Origin: Candidatus Aminicenantota bacterium
Lineage (GTDB): Bacteria; Acidobacteriota; Aminicenantia; UBA2199
DNA: 44,306 nucleotides
Assembly (NCBI GenBank): GCA_011772425.1
Contig: WVZO01000491.1
Span: 1-44,306 of the forward strand
Reading direction: 5' to 3'
In this document: positions 7,472 through 16,100 of the stretch, piece after piece
How positions within the stretch are numbered: the stretch's first letter is position 1
How the letters are laid out: the number at the start of each line of letters is the position of its first letter
Made by a program: the position numbers and the translations under genes
The notes under the pieces: model-generated
What the model saw: the letters and a program-made list of their open reading frames with translations, nothing else
Told to the model about the DNA's origin: nothing
Databases searched by the model: none

Positions 7472-8635
7472 ATGAGACATATAGCGTTACTAGGTTCTAC
7501 CGGGTCCATCGGTACGAATACCCTGGAAGTGATTGCCCAAAACAGGGACAAATTTAAATTGCTGGGAATTGCAGCCGGTGAGAATATTGAACTGCTGACC
7601 CGCCAGGTGGAAACCTTTTCCCCGGAGATTATCGCAGTCAAACAAAAAGAAGATGCTGGTATCCTGGAACGTACTTTCCCCGGGAAACAGGTTTACTTCG
7701 GTAGGGAAGGGCTTTTGGCCGTGGTCACCCATCCCGGGGTGGACACCATGGTTTCGGCCATTAACGGTACCATTGCTTTAGAGGCCACCATGGCATCTAT
7801 TGGCAGCGGCCACCGGGTATGCCTGGCCAATAAAGAGACTCTGGTAGCAGCCGGTGAATTGATCAATAACGCACTGGAACGTTCCCAAGCAGAATTAATT
7901 CCTATTGACAGCGAACAAAGCGCCATTTTTCAGAGCCTGGGATTCAATCAAAAAAAGTTTATAAAAAAAATCATTCTAACCGCCTCAGGAGGTCCTTTTT
8001 TCAGGAAAAGCAAAGAAGAATTCGCCGGCATTACCGTCAAACAAGCCCTTGCCCATCCCACCTGGAACATGGGAAGCAAAATCACCATCGATTCCGCCAC
8101 CTTAATGAATAAGGCCCTGGAAGTTATCGAAGCGTCTTACCTCTTTCGTTTACAAAAAGATCAAATCGATGTGGTTATCCATCCCCAGAGCATTGTTCAT
8201 TCCATGGTGGAATTTATTGATTCCTCGATTATTGCTCAACTGAGTGTACCGGACATGAAATTGCCTATTCTTTATTCATTAAGTTACCCGGAGCGCATTC
8301 CTTTTGAAAACAGCCGCCTGAGTTTTTCCACGTTAAGGAAACTTGAGTTTTTCCCTGTGGACATGAATAAATTTGTGTCCATTAAAATGGCGTACCATGT
8401 GCTGGAACAGGGAAAAGGCAAAAATGCCGGTGCTGTCCTGAATGCGGCCAACGAAGTGGCTGTGGATTATTTTTTAAAGGAAAAAATATCCTTCAACGAT
8501 ATTTTCTCAGTGGTAGAACATATTTTTTATAATGAAACATTCTATCCCATTTATACGATAGAAGACATTAATGAAACAATCGAAGAAACAAAGGGTAAAA
8601 CAGAAGGTTACATAAAAGAGACGATTAATGTATAA
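7472..8635 (+). CDS. dxr: 1-deoxy-D-xylulose-5-phosphate reductoisomerase
   Basis: About 387 residues. It performs the first committed step of the MEP isoprenoid pathway, converting DXP to MEP with NADPH and a divalent metal. Seen: the nucleotide-binding GSTGSIGTNTLEV near the N-terminus, NKETLVAAGE, the metal-site IPIDSEQSAIFQ, LTASGGPF, HPTWNMGSKITIDSATLMNK and VVIHPQSIVHSMVEF, all complete. ATG 7472 puts MRHIALLGSTGSIG at the usual position; GTG at 7454 would add six residues that lie in an intergenic ATCTGTG repeat, so I prefer the ATG although neither has a good Shine-Dalgarno. It supplies precursors for the neighbouring uppS and is probably co-transcribed with uppS-cdsA. Confidence 0.95.
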   Translation: MRHIALLGSTGSIGTNTLEVIAQNRDKFKLLGIAAGENIELLTRQVETFSPEIIAVKQKEDAGILERTFPGKQVYFGREGLLAVVTHPGVDTMVSAINGTIALEATMASIGSGHRVCLANKETLVAAGELINNALERSQAELIPIDSEQSAIFQSLGFNQKKFIKKIILTASGGPFFRKSKEEFAGITVKQALAHPTWNMGSKITIDSATLMNKALEVIEASYLFRLQKDQIDVVIHPQSIVHSMVEFIDSSIIAQLSVPDMKLPILYSLSYPERIPFENSRLSFSTLRKLEFFPVDMNKFVSIKMAYHVLEQGKGKNAGAVLNAANEVAVDYFLKEKISFNDIFSVVEHIFYNETFYPIYTIEDINETIEETKGKTEGYIKETINV

Positions 8636-8691
8636 TTTTAAACGTATTGTTTTATGGACTATGGACTATGGATTAGAAAAGGAGAAAACAG

Positions 8692-10218
8692 ATGAGTGTG
8701 TTATATAGTATAGTGGTATTTATTATTGTGCTGGGGCCTATTGTATTGGTTCATGAGTTCGGGCATTTTATCGCTGCCCGGTTGACGGGCGTCCGGGTGG
8801 AAATTTTTTCCTTTGGATTTGGTAAGCGGCTCCTGGGAAAGAAGATCGGGGATACGGATTTTCGGCTGAGTCTTATTCCCCTGGGCGGCTATGTAAAAAT
8901 GGCTGGAGAAGAGGAATACGATCCCAATGACTTGAAGCCCTATGAATTTCATGCCAAGAACAGGGCCCAGAAAATATTTATTCTTGTTATGGGGCCTGTC
9001 ATGAACCTGTTTCTGGCGTTTTTTATTTTTACTATCATGCATATCACGGGTGTTGAAGAGCCTATTTATAAAAAAGAACCCCCACAAATCGGCTATGTTG
9101 AAAAAGGTTCGCCGGCTGCGGCAACTGGAATCCAGAAGGGAGATATGATCCGTACCATCGACGGCCGTTCCATTTACAATTGGGAGATACTAGAACTTAC
9201 CATTGGCACGAGTCCCAATTCTGAGCTAATGGTGGAGTTTGAGCAGGATGGGAAATTATTTAAAAAGAAACTGGATGTTAAAAGCATTTCCAAATATAGT
9301 TTAGGGGATGCCGGGATTTACCCGGATTTAAGGAGCCGATTTACCAGGGTTTTCAAAGATTCCCCGGCGGCCAAAGCCGGGCTAAAAGTGGATGATATCT
9401 TAGTGGCAATCGACAATACTCCTGTTAATCATTTCGAAATGATAGATGTGATTTCCAGGAGTGCCAATCGGCCGCTGCTGTTTAAAATAAAACGAGGGGA
9501 AGAAGAGTGGGAAATAAAGGTGGTGCCCCGGAAAGTCCATGTTTTAGAAAGCCAATTGTTTGATTCCATAGAAATAGCAAATCAAAAATTGAAAGGTCTC
9601 CAGGAGGCTTTCCCGAAGTTGGATTTTAATCTATTTCGTAAATATAGCAAATATATAATAATATCCCGTGACCTGGATTCCCGGGAGGAGGCTGAGAAAC
9701 ACCCGGTGAGAACAATGTCAGGATTACCTTGCCCACTAACATTAAAGGAAAAAGGGGTCATTGGTATTGAGAGGGAGGCTTATACGCCCAGCATTACCAC
9801 CTATTACGGGTTCTTTGCTGCCATGAAAAAGAGCGTCGACAAGATTGCTGAGCTCACCTTCCTGGTGTTTAATGTCGTTAGAAAAATAATTGTTGGCAAA
9901 CTCTCCTTCAAAACCTTGTCCGGTCCTATTGAAATCGCCAAATTTTCCAGGAAAGCCCTGGAAAGCGGCTTACCTAACTTTTTTTTATTGATCGCTTTTA
10001 TTTCGCTGCAACTGGGGCTTATCAACCTATTCCCCATCCCGGCCCTGGACGGCGGCCACCTGATGGTCTTTTCCATTGAAGCCGTCATTCGCAGGGAGTT
10101 CAGCCAGAAAGTCAAAGGAATTTTGATGAATATCGGCTTCTTTATTTTGATTGCCTTGATGTTATTTGTGATATTGAACGATCTTGCCAAGATTGGTATT
10201 ATCTCTTTGCCTTTCTAG
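8692..10218 (+). CDS. rseP: RIP metalloprotease RseP (site-2 protease)
   Basis: 508 residues, an inner-membrane zinc protease that cuts within transmembrane segments, classically releasing envelope-stress sigma factors from anti-sigma proteins. The active site is HEFGHFIAARLTGVRVEIFS in the first TM helix, and the second metal ligand motif is LDGGHLM in the C-terminal membrane part. Two PDZ-like domains are visible (about 125-200, GSPAAATGIQKGD; about 210-290, DSPAAKAGLKVDD). A charged insertion of about 75 residues separates PDZ2 from the later helices, making it longer than the roughly 450-residue E. coli protein. AAGGAG sits 9 bp before the ATG. The 56-bp gap to dxr holds a small ATGGACT repeat. 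Confidence 0.95.
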   Translation: MSVLYSIVVFIIVLGPIVLVHEFGHFIAARLTGVRVEIFSFGFGKRLLGKKIGDTDFRLSLIPLGGYVKMAGEEEYDPNDLKPYEFHAKNRAQKIFILVMGPVMNLFLAFFIFTIMHITGVEEPIYKKEPPQIGYVEKGSPAAATGIQKGDMIRTIDGRSIYNWEILELTIGTSPNSELMVEFEQDGKLFKKKLDVKSISKYSLGDAGIYPDLRSRFTRVFKDSPAAKAGLKVDDILVAIDNTPVNHFEMIDVISRSANRPLLFKIKRGEEEWEIKVVPRKVHVLESQLFDSIEIANQKLKGLQEAFPKLDFNLFRKYSKYIIISRDLDSREEAEKHPVRTMSGLPCPLTLKEKGVIGIEREAYTPSITTYYGFFAAMKKSVDKIAELTFLVFNVVRKIIVGKLSFKTLSGPIEIAKFSRKALESGLPNFFLLIAFISLQLGLINLFPIPALDGGHLMVFSIEAVIRREFSQKVKGILMNIGFFILIALMLFVILNDLAKIGIISLPF

Positions 10219-10360
10219 GTAGACCATCAACCATTACCCATTAACAATTAACAATTCATAATTCTAAAAAAAGCGATCTGGCCTTGCCCGGCTTGACGAA
10301 GTTCTTTCTTCCCCATCATTCCAGATTTTAACGCATCCCTGTGTCTGCAGGAAAAAAATC

Positions 10361-10389
10361 TTGATAAAATTCACTTATTGTGGTATTTT
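10361..10389 (+). promoter_or_regulatory. Promoter of phosphohexomutase, leaderless layout
   Basis: TTGATA (10361-10366), 17 bp, TATTTT (10384-10389). The predicted +1 is 10396, exactly the A of the ATG. The gap 10219-10360 otherwise holds only AACAATTAAC-like simple repeats. Confidence 0.6.
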
Positions 10390-10395
10390 CTTAGT

Positions 10396-11799
10396 ATGTC
10401 TGTGATTAAATTTGGAACTGATGGTTGGCGTGCCAAAATGGGGGAAGAATTCTCCTTCAGGAATGTCAGGATATTTGCCCAGGCCTATGCCAATTATTTA
10501 AAACGCACCTTCAAATCCGATGAACTCCGTGCTATAGTAAATTATGATACTCGACTTCTTTCTGAAGAGTTTGCCCTGGAAACGGCAAAGATATTTTCGT
10601 TAAACGGCATTAAAACCTATATACCGGATAGGGATGCACCGCTGGCCCCCATATCCTTAGCTGTTGTTTGTAATAAATGCCACGGTGGAATCACCATCAC
10701 TGCAAGTTTTAGCAAACCCATTTATAACGGGGTAAAGGTTTTCAATCATAAGGGTGCCCCGGCGCTGCTTGCGGAGACCAATGCCATTGAACAGGAAATC
10801 GAAAAAATCACAGGCTCGTTTCATTTCAAACCTCAATACCGGGATGATAAATACATCGATACCATCGATGTCAAATCTCCTTACCTCGAATACCTTGAAG
10901 AAATCGTGGATTTCCCCTTGATTAAAGAATCCGGGATAAAAGTTATCGTGGATAATTTATATGGAACCTCCAGGGAATACCTGGATTTTATATTGACGGA
11001 AAATGAAATCGATGCGGTTAGTATACATAATTTCCCTTATTCTGCGTTTGGGGGTGTGATTTCTTCTTGCGGCAGGGAGACACTCAGAGATTTGTCAAAA
11101 TTGGTGGTTCAGCAGGGAGCTGACATTGGATTGGCCACAGATATCGATGGAGACCGCTTTGGCATTGTGGATTCCAAAGGGAGGTTTCTCGATTCCAATA
11201 CTATTATGCCGCCGTTGATCGAGTACCTGATAAACGTGAGGAAGATGGAGGGGGGAATTGTAAAATCCATCTCCACCACCAACAATATCCGGCGTGTGGC
11301 AGAACATTATTCCCGGGACGTGTACTCCACACCAGTGGGTTTTAAATTTTTAGCCGACATCCTGACCTCTAAAAAAACCTTTATTGCGGTTGAAAGCTCA
11401 AATGGCGCTTCTCTTAATACCAGTGTAAAAATTAAAGATGGGATTCTTTTCTGTTTATTGTTCACCGAAATGCTGGCCTATTACAGGCTGAAAATGGATA
11501 AGATACTCAAAGATTTTTATTTGCGATTTCCCAAATTGTACAGCAGTGAAATTGCCATAAATAAAAGTGAACGGACAGGGAACCGGTTCAAAGACCTTTT
11601 GGACAGGAAAACCTTTGATTTTAAAAACCATAAATTGAAAAAGATCGATTATATTGATGGGATAAAATTCAGGTTTAAGGATGCCTGGTTATTGATCCGT
11701 GAATCCGGTACCAGCAATGTGATCCGGGTATATGCCGAATCCACAAATTTACCGGAGACACGGGATTTAATAAAAGTGGGGCGTTTGTTCATTGAATAA
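10396..11799 (+). CDS. Alpha-D-phosphohexomutase (phosphoglucomutase/phosphomannomutase family)
   Basis: 467 residues with the four-domain phosphohexomutase layout. It would move phosphate between C1 and C6 of a hexose through a phosphoserine. Seen: N-terminal FGTDGWRAKMG, the serine loop GGITITASFSKPIYNGVKVF, the metal loop DIDGDRFGIVD, the sugar loop ESSNGAS, and the phosphate-binding RESGTSNVIRVYAES. The serine loop is odd: the usual TASHNP reads TASFSKP, so the serine is kept but the following His and Asn are replaced. That may alter substrate or rate. The ATG at 10396 is chosen over an upstream TTG because it begins the conserved SVIKFGTDGWR and sits on the predicted transcription start. 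It overlaps the next gene by 8 bp. Confidence 0.9.
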   Translation: MSVIKFGTDGWRAKMGEEFSFRNVRIFAQAYANYLKRTFKSDELRAIVNYDTRLLSEEFALETAKIFSLNGIKTYIPDRDAPLAPISLAVVCNKCHGGITITASFSKPIYNGVKVFNHKGAPALLAETNAIEQEIEKITGSFHFKPQYRDDKYIDTIDVKSPYLEYLEEIVDFPLIKESGIKVIVDNLYGTSREYLDFILTENEIDAVSIHNFPYSAFGGVISSCGRETLRDLSKLVVQQGADIGLATDIDGDRFGIVDSKGRFLDSNTIMPPLIEYLINVRKMEGGIVKSISTTNNIRRVAEHYSRDVYSTPVGFKFLADILTSKKTFIAVESSNGASLNTSVKIKDGILFCLLFTEMLAYYRLKMDKILKDFYLRFPKLYSSEIAINKSERTGNRFKDLLDRKTFDFKNHKLKKIDYIDGIKFRFKDAWLLIRESGTSNVIRVYAESTNLPETRDLIKVGRLFIE

Positions 11800-12172
11800 A
11801 AAGAAAAGAAGAACAAAAACCAAAACCGGGACAAGAACAACCGAAACCAGGTTTATTAATATTAACTTCAGGTCCAAAGGTTTTTTGCTGCTGCTGACGT
11901 TGTTTATGCTTATTTTAATCCTGGCGTTTTTTTTCGGGGAGGGTGGAATCATAGAGATCATCAAAGCCCGTACCAGGATCGAGGAACTCCGGCGAGATAT
12001 TGCTAAATTGGAAAAGGAGAGGGATGCGTTACTTAAAGAGATCGAGGAATTGAAGAAGAATCCCCTGGCCCTGGAGAAGAAGGCCAGGGAGAAGTTGTGG
12101 TTGATGAAGAAGAATGAGAAGGTGGTAGTGATTGTGAAGGACGAGGACAAAGATAAAGAGAAAGGAAGATAA
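11792..12172 (+). CDS. FtsB/DivIC-like septum formation initiator protein
   Basis: 126 residues: a basic cytoplasmic N-terminus (about 1-29), one transmembrane helix (about 30-48, FLLLLTLFMLILILAFFFG), a coiled coil (about 57-90, RIEELRRDIAKLEKERDALL) and a charged Lys/Asp/Glu tail. The FtsB/DivIC family has this topology with a KNPLALEKKAREKLWL-type segment after the coil, seen here. These small division proteins form the FtsQLB-type complex at the septum. The start is probably TTG at 11792, overlapping the last codons of the phosphohexomutase gene (ATTGAATAA), so coupled translation is likely. The assignment rests on topology plus the ALEKKAREKLW motif. Confidence 0.8.
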   Translation: MNKKKRRTKTKTGTRTTETRFININFRSKGFLLLLTLFMLILILAFFFGEGGIIEIIKARTRIEELRRDIAKLEKERDALLKEIEELKKNPLALEKKAREKLWLMKKNEKVVVIVKDEDKDKEKGR

Positions 12173-12188
12173 AAATGAAAAAGGGGAA

Positions 12189-12216
12189 ACCACAGATTAC
12201 ACAGATTACGCAGATT
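12189..12216 (+). repeat. CCACAGATTACACAGATT degenerate repeat
   Basis: Three ACAGATT/GCAGATT units between the convergent ftsB-like and DUF885 genes, the inverse of the family at 7429-7458. Confidence 0.55.
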
Positions 12217-12252
12217 TTTTTATAAAGAAGGGGACAGGCAAGTGCGGCTGAT

Positions 12253-14076
12253 TCACTGACTTACTTTTTTCCCGGAAATATATTGGTTCACAATTGTCTC
12301 CAGGATTGGTAACGGCACAGCACCATGCCGGAGTACCACTGAATGAAACTCGCGAATATCAAATTTGTCCTTTAATTCCTTTTTAGCCCGCTCACGAAGC
12401 TCCAGGATTTTCAGCTCCCCGATTTTATAAGAACAGGCCTGACCCGGCCAGACAATATACCGGTCGATTTCACCGGTAGATACCCACCCCAGGTTTTCTT
12501 TCATATAGGAAATGGCCCGGTCGCGACTCCAGCGTTTGTAATGAATCCCTGTATCCAATACCAACCGAACCGCCCGGAAAAGCTCTGAATTCAAATAACC
12601 CAATTGCGAATACAAATCCCCAAACCAGCCATTTTCCATGGCTAATTTCTCCGCATAAAGCGCCCAACCTTCAATATAAGACGTGAAGAAAAGAAAATTC
12701 CTGAACATCCTGATCTCAGACGATGCCTTCTCAATAGACAACTGGAAATGATGTCCGGGTATTCCCTCGTGAACAGCCAATGTTTTCATACCCGGCTTAA
12801 ACGGTGGATAATTCAGACTTATATAAAAAATACCTCCTCGTTTGCCATCAAGAGAAGAAGGTGCATAATGAGTACCCATAGTATGTCTTTTAAATGGGGG
12901 AACCGGTTTGATGGTCAGTTTTGCTTTGGGAGAAAAGGAAAATAACGTGGGAATTTCAGGCATGATATCGTCCAGGTGTTTTTTGAAATCAAGCAGTGCT
13001 TGCGCTCTTCCTTTATCAGTATTGGGATAGTACAACCGGGATCTGTCTTTTGTGGCTTCCGCCTGCCAGAAATAGCTTAACAACTGCCGGAAGGAAAGAT
13101 TCGCAATAAAGCCTGATTTCGCCAGGCGTTTCCTGATCTCTCGTTGAATGCGTCTCACTTCTTTTTGACCTGTCTTATGAATCTCCCGGGGAGTCATGGA
13201 GGTATTGGTATGAAATCTCAAGCAGTGACTGTAAAATTCATTCCCCCTGGGAAGTTTCCATACACCATCATATTTAGATGTCTTTGTTTCCAGTCCTTTC
13301 AGTTGTTCAATCATGGCCCGGTAAGCCGGGTAAACAATGGTTTCGATTTTTTCTTCCACCTGGCGGCACAGATTCTCCTTCAAGTCCTGATGGATGTCCG
13401 GTTTCTCCAGTTTTTTTCTAAAGGATGTATATAAAACATTCCTGGCCGCGGGTGCAGCGACAAAATCAGACATGGCATGATGGACAATTTTAATAATATG
13501 GGCAGGGGGTAATAATCCGTCCTTTTCTTTAAGTTTCAACCGGTTTGAAATTTGCAGGAATTTTTTTTTATAATTTCCCAGGCGGGCGATATACGCTTTG
13601 GCGTCATCGAGATTATCGATGGTATGGTATTGGGTCATTAGTGTGGTGAGCCGGTTGTGGAAACCAATCGAAGGGTTGATAATATAAAAATGGTGTTGAA
13701 ATTTTTCTGATTCCAGGTCTAAATCCAGGTTGTAAATCAAGATATCGGCTGCCCGCCGCTGTGACGGTGTCAGCTTGTTTCGGTCATAGGTATCCAGCCA
13801 CCGACGATATTTCCGTTTTAACGCGTACCATTCTTTTGCTTTTTCCTCTGATTCGTCGTTTAATTGATCTGTTTTTACCTCATACCCCATATTTTTGTTA
13901 ATTCCCAACCGCGCAGCGTATTCAGGAGTCAGTTTGATCAATTCCCGGCAGTAGTTACCGAATAATTGTTCGATATCCTTCGGGGGTTGTGGCAGCGGTT
14001 TATCAATGGCACCGCCAGCGGATATTGAAACCAGTAACAACGATACAAAAACAGCAAAAATAATCTTTTTCTTCAT
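12253..14076 (-). CDS. DUF885 exported putative zinc peptidase, paralogue A
   Basis: 607 residues with an N-terminal signal peptide (MKKKIIFAVFVSLLLVSISA). DUF885 proteins are predicted metallo-carboxypeptidases. The key motif is LAVHEGIPGHHFQLSIE (a HExxPGHH zinc site, about residue 430), followed by EGWALYAEKLAMENG, which supplies the third ligand. Both are intact, so activity is expected, probably in the periplasm or outside the cell. AGGAGG lies about 8 bp before the ATG. The protein is very similar along its whole length to the adjacent gene at 14128-15960, a tandem duplication that includes the promoter (14103-14131). The actual substrate is unknown. Confidence 0.9.
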   Translation of the reverse strand: MKKKIIFAVFVSLLLVSISAGGAIDKPLPQPPKDIEQLFGNYCRELIKLTPEYAARLGINKNMGYEVKTDQLNDESEEKAKEWYALKRKYRRWLDTYDRNKLTPSQRRAADILIYNLDLDLESEKFQHHFYIINPSIGFHNRLTTLMTQYHTIDNLDDAKAYIARLGNYKKKFLQISNRLKLKEKDGLLPPAHIIKIVHHAMSDFVAAPAARNVLYTSFRKKLEKPDIHQDLKENLCRQVEEKIETIVYPAYRAMIEQLKGLETKTSKYDGVWKLPRGNEFYSHCLRFHTNTSMTPREIHKTGQKEVRRIQREIRKRLAKSGFIANLSFRQLLSYFWQAEATKDRSRLYYPNTDKGRAQALLDFKKHLDDIMPEIPTLFSFSPKAKLTIKPVPPFKRHTMGTHYAPSSLDGKRGGIFYISLNYPPFKPGMKTLAVHEGIPGHHFQLSIEKASSEIRMFRNFLFFTSYIEGWALYAEKLAMENGWFGDLYSQLGYLNSELFRAVRLVLDTGIHYKRWSRDRAISYMKENLGWVSTGEIDRYIVWPGQACSYKIGELKILELRERAKKELKDKFDIREFHSVVLRHGAVPLPILETIVNQYISGKKVSQ

Positions 14077-14102
14077 TGCATGTCCTCCTTTTTACAGTTA
14101 TA

Positions 14103-14131
14103 CATATAACCTAAGACAGCGAATTTGTCAA
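14103..14131 (-). promoter_or_regulatory. Promoter of DUF885 paralogue A
   Basis: Minus strand: TTGACA (14131-14126), 17 bp, TATATG (14108-14103). The TGA stop codon of the upstream paralogue lies inside the -35 box. It is nearly identical to the promoter of paralogue B. Confidence 0.6.
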
Positions 14132-15960
14132 TTGTAAAATTGAGCCGTCTGCTTTTCGGCAATATAATCATTCACAAATGTTTCCAGGATTGGTAACGGC
14201 ACAGAACCGTGTTCCAGTACTACGGTATGAAATTCACGGATATCAAATTTGTCCTTTAATTTTTTTTTAGCCCGCTCACGAAGTTCCAGGATTTTTAGTT
14301 CTCCGATTTTATAGGCACAAGCCTGTCCTGGCCAGACAATATAGCGGTCGATTTCATGGGTAGATTCCCAACCCACATTTTCACGCATATACGAAAGGGC
14401 CCGGGTGCGGCTCCAGCGTCTGTAATGAATCCCTGTATCCAGCACCACACGAACTGCTTTTAAAAGCTGCGAATTCAGGTAACCCATTTGCGAATACAAA
14501 TCCTCAAACCAGCCGCTATCCATGGCCAATTTCTCAACATAAAGCGCCCAACCTTCAGTGTAAGAAGCAAAATAAAGAAAATTCCTGAACATCCTGGTTC
14601 CAGGTGATTCTCTTTCAATGGACATCTGGAAATGATGACCCGGTATTCCTTCATGAACCGCCAATGTCTTCATGGCCGGTTTAAATGGCGGCTGGGAAAG
14701 ATTGATATATAAAATACCCCCTCCTTTCTTATCCAGAGACAGAGGTACATAGTGAGTAATCATGGTATGCTCTTTATATTGGGGAACAGGTTTGATGATC
14801 AATTTTGCTTGGGGAGAAATAGAAAAAAATTGAGGTATTTTAAGGGTGATCTCATTGAGGTGCTTTTTGAAATCCTGCAGTGCTTGCATCCTTCCTTGAT
14901 GGGTATTGGGATAGTACAACTGGTACCGGTCTTTGCTGGCTTCCGCCTGCCAGAAATAGCTTACCAGCTGCCGGAAGGGAAGATTCACAATAAAACCTGA
15001 TTTTGCCAGGCGTTTCCTGATCTCCTTTTGAATGCGTCTTACCTCTTTTCGCCCCTTTTTATGAATTTGTTCGGGGGTCATGGAGGTACCGGTATGAAAT
15101 CTCAGGCAAAATTTATAATATTCGTCTCCCCCCGGCAGTTTCCAGGCTCCGGCATCGCTGGAGGCCTTTTTTTTCAATCCTTTCAACTGTTCAATCACGG
15201 TTCGGTAAGCCGGGTACACAACTGTTTCGATTTTCTCTTTTACCTGCCGGCACAGCTTCTCTTTCAACTTCATATCAATATCCAGCCTCTCCAGTTTTTT
15301 TCTAAAAGATGCATATAAAACATTCTTTGCTGCGGGCGTATCGATAAAATTAGACATTTCATTATAGACGATTTTAATAATATGAGCAGGCGGTAAGAAT
15401 CCGGTCTTTTCTTTGAATTCTAACCGGTTAGAAATTTGCAGGAACTTCTTTTTATAATTTCCCAACCGAGTGATATAAGCGTTGGCATGGTTGAGATTTT
15501 CAATAGTATGGTATTGGGACATTAATGTGGTGAGCTGGTTGTGGAAACCGGTCATATGGTTAATAATATAAAAATGGTTTTGAAATTTTTCAGTTTCCAG
15601 GTCTAAATCCAGTGCGTAAATCAAGATATTGGCTGCCCGCCGCTGCGACGGTGTCAGCTTGTTTCGGTCATACGTATTCAGCCATTGACGGTATTTCCCT
15701 TTTAACGCATACCATTTTTTTACTTTTTCCTCTGATTCGTCATTCAATTGATCCGTTTCTACCTCATACCCCATATTTTTGTTAATCCCCAGGCGCGATG
15801 CATATTCAGGAACCAGCTTAACCAACTCCCGGCAATAATTATCAAACAATTTTTCAATATCTTTCGGTGCTGGAGGCAGCGATTTATCAGTAGTATCACC
15901 AAAGAATATTAAGGGCAGGATTAATAATATAAAAAAAATAAGAATGCTCTCTTTTTTCAT
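14128..15960 (-). CDS. DUF885 exported putative zinc peptidase, paralogue B
   Basis: 610 residues, the upstream member of the tandem pair. An N-terminal signal peptide (KESILIFFILLILPLIFFG) is followed by the DUF885 body. The predicted zinc site LAVHEGIPGHHFQMSIE and EGWALYVEKLAMDSG are both present. Differences from paralogue A are spread along the protein, with conserved blocks around the active site, which indicates two maintained copies rather than a very recent event. The ATG at 15960 has no clear Shine-Dalgarno, whereas paralogue A has AGGAGG, so the copies may be translated at different levels. The predicted leader is about 20 nt. Confidence 0.9.
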   Translation of the reverse strand: MKKESILIFFILLILPLIFFGDTTDKSLPPAPKDIEKLFDNYCRELVKLVPEYASRLGINKNMGYEVETDQLNDESEEKVKKWYALKGKYRQWLNTYDRNKLTPSQRRAANILIYALDLDLETEKFQNHFYIINHMTGFHNQLTTLMSQYHTIENLNHANAYITRLGNYKKKFLQISNRLEFKEKTGFLPPAHIIKIVYNEMSNFIDTPAAKNVLYASFRKKLERLDIDMKLKEKLCRQVKEKIETVVYPAYRTVIEQLKGLKKKASSDAGAWKLPGGDEYYKFCLRFHTGTSMTPEQIHKKGRKEVRRIQKEIRKRLAKSGFIVNLPFRQLVSYFWQAEASKDRYQLYYPNTHQGRMQALQDFKKHLNEITLKIPQFFSISPQAKLIIKPVPQYKEHTMITHYVPLSLDKKGGGILYINLSQPPFKPAMKTLAVHEGIPGHHFQMSIERESPGTRMFRNFLYFASYTEGWALYVEKLAMDSGWFEDLYSQMGYLNSQLLKAVRVVLDTGIHYRRWSRTRALSYMRENVGWESTHEIDRYIVWPGQACAYKIGELKILELRERAKKKLKDKFDIREFHTVVLEHGSVPLPILETFVNDYIAEKQTAQFYN

Positions 15961-15986
15961 TGGTTATCATCTTTTTTACACTTAAA

Positions 15987-16015
15987 CATATAACCTTAGA
16001 TACTGAATTTGTCAA
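15987..16015 (-). promoter_or_regulatory. Promoter of DUF885 paralogue B
   Basis: Minus strand: TTGACA (16015-16010), 17 bp, TATATG (15992-15987). It shares the -35, -10 and most spacer bases with the promoter at 14103-14131. Confidence 0.6.
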
Positions 16016-16027
16016 TAAAATAATTAT

Positions 16028-16053
16028 ACCACGAAGCCACGAAGGACACGGAG
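16028..16053 (+). repeat. CCACGAAG degenerate repeat
   Basis: ACCACGAAG-CCACGAAGG-ACACGG, a short spaced repeat, met again in reverse near 23030-23063. The region 15961-16799 has no gene; it contains this repeat, the 42-bp array and an A/T-rich inverted repeat. Confidence 0.55.
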
Positions 16054-16100
16054 AAAAATAAGATATGGGATATGGAGCCAGGTAAATAATCCTGACAACC

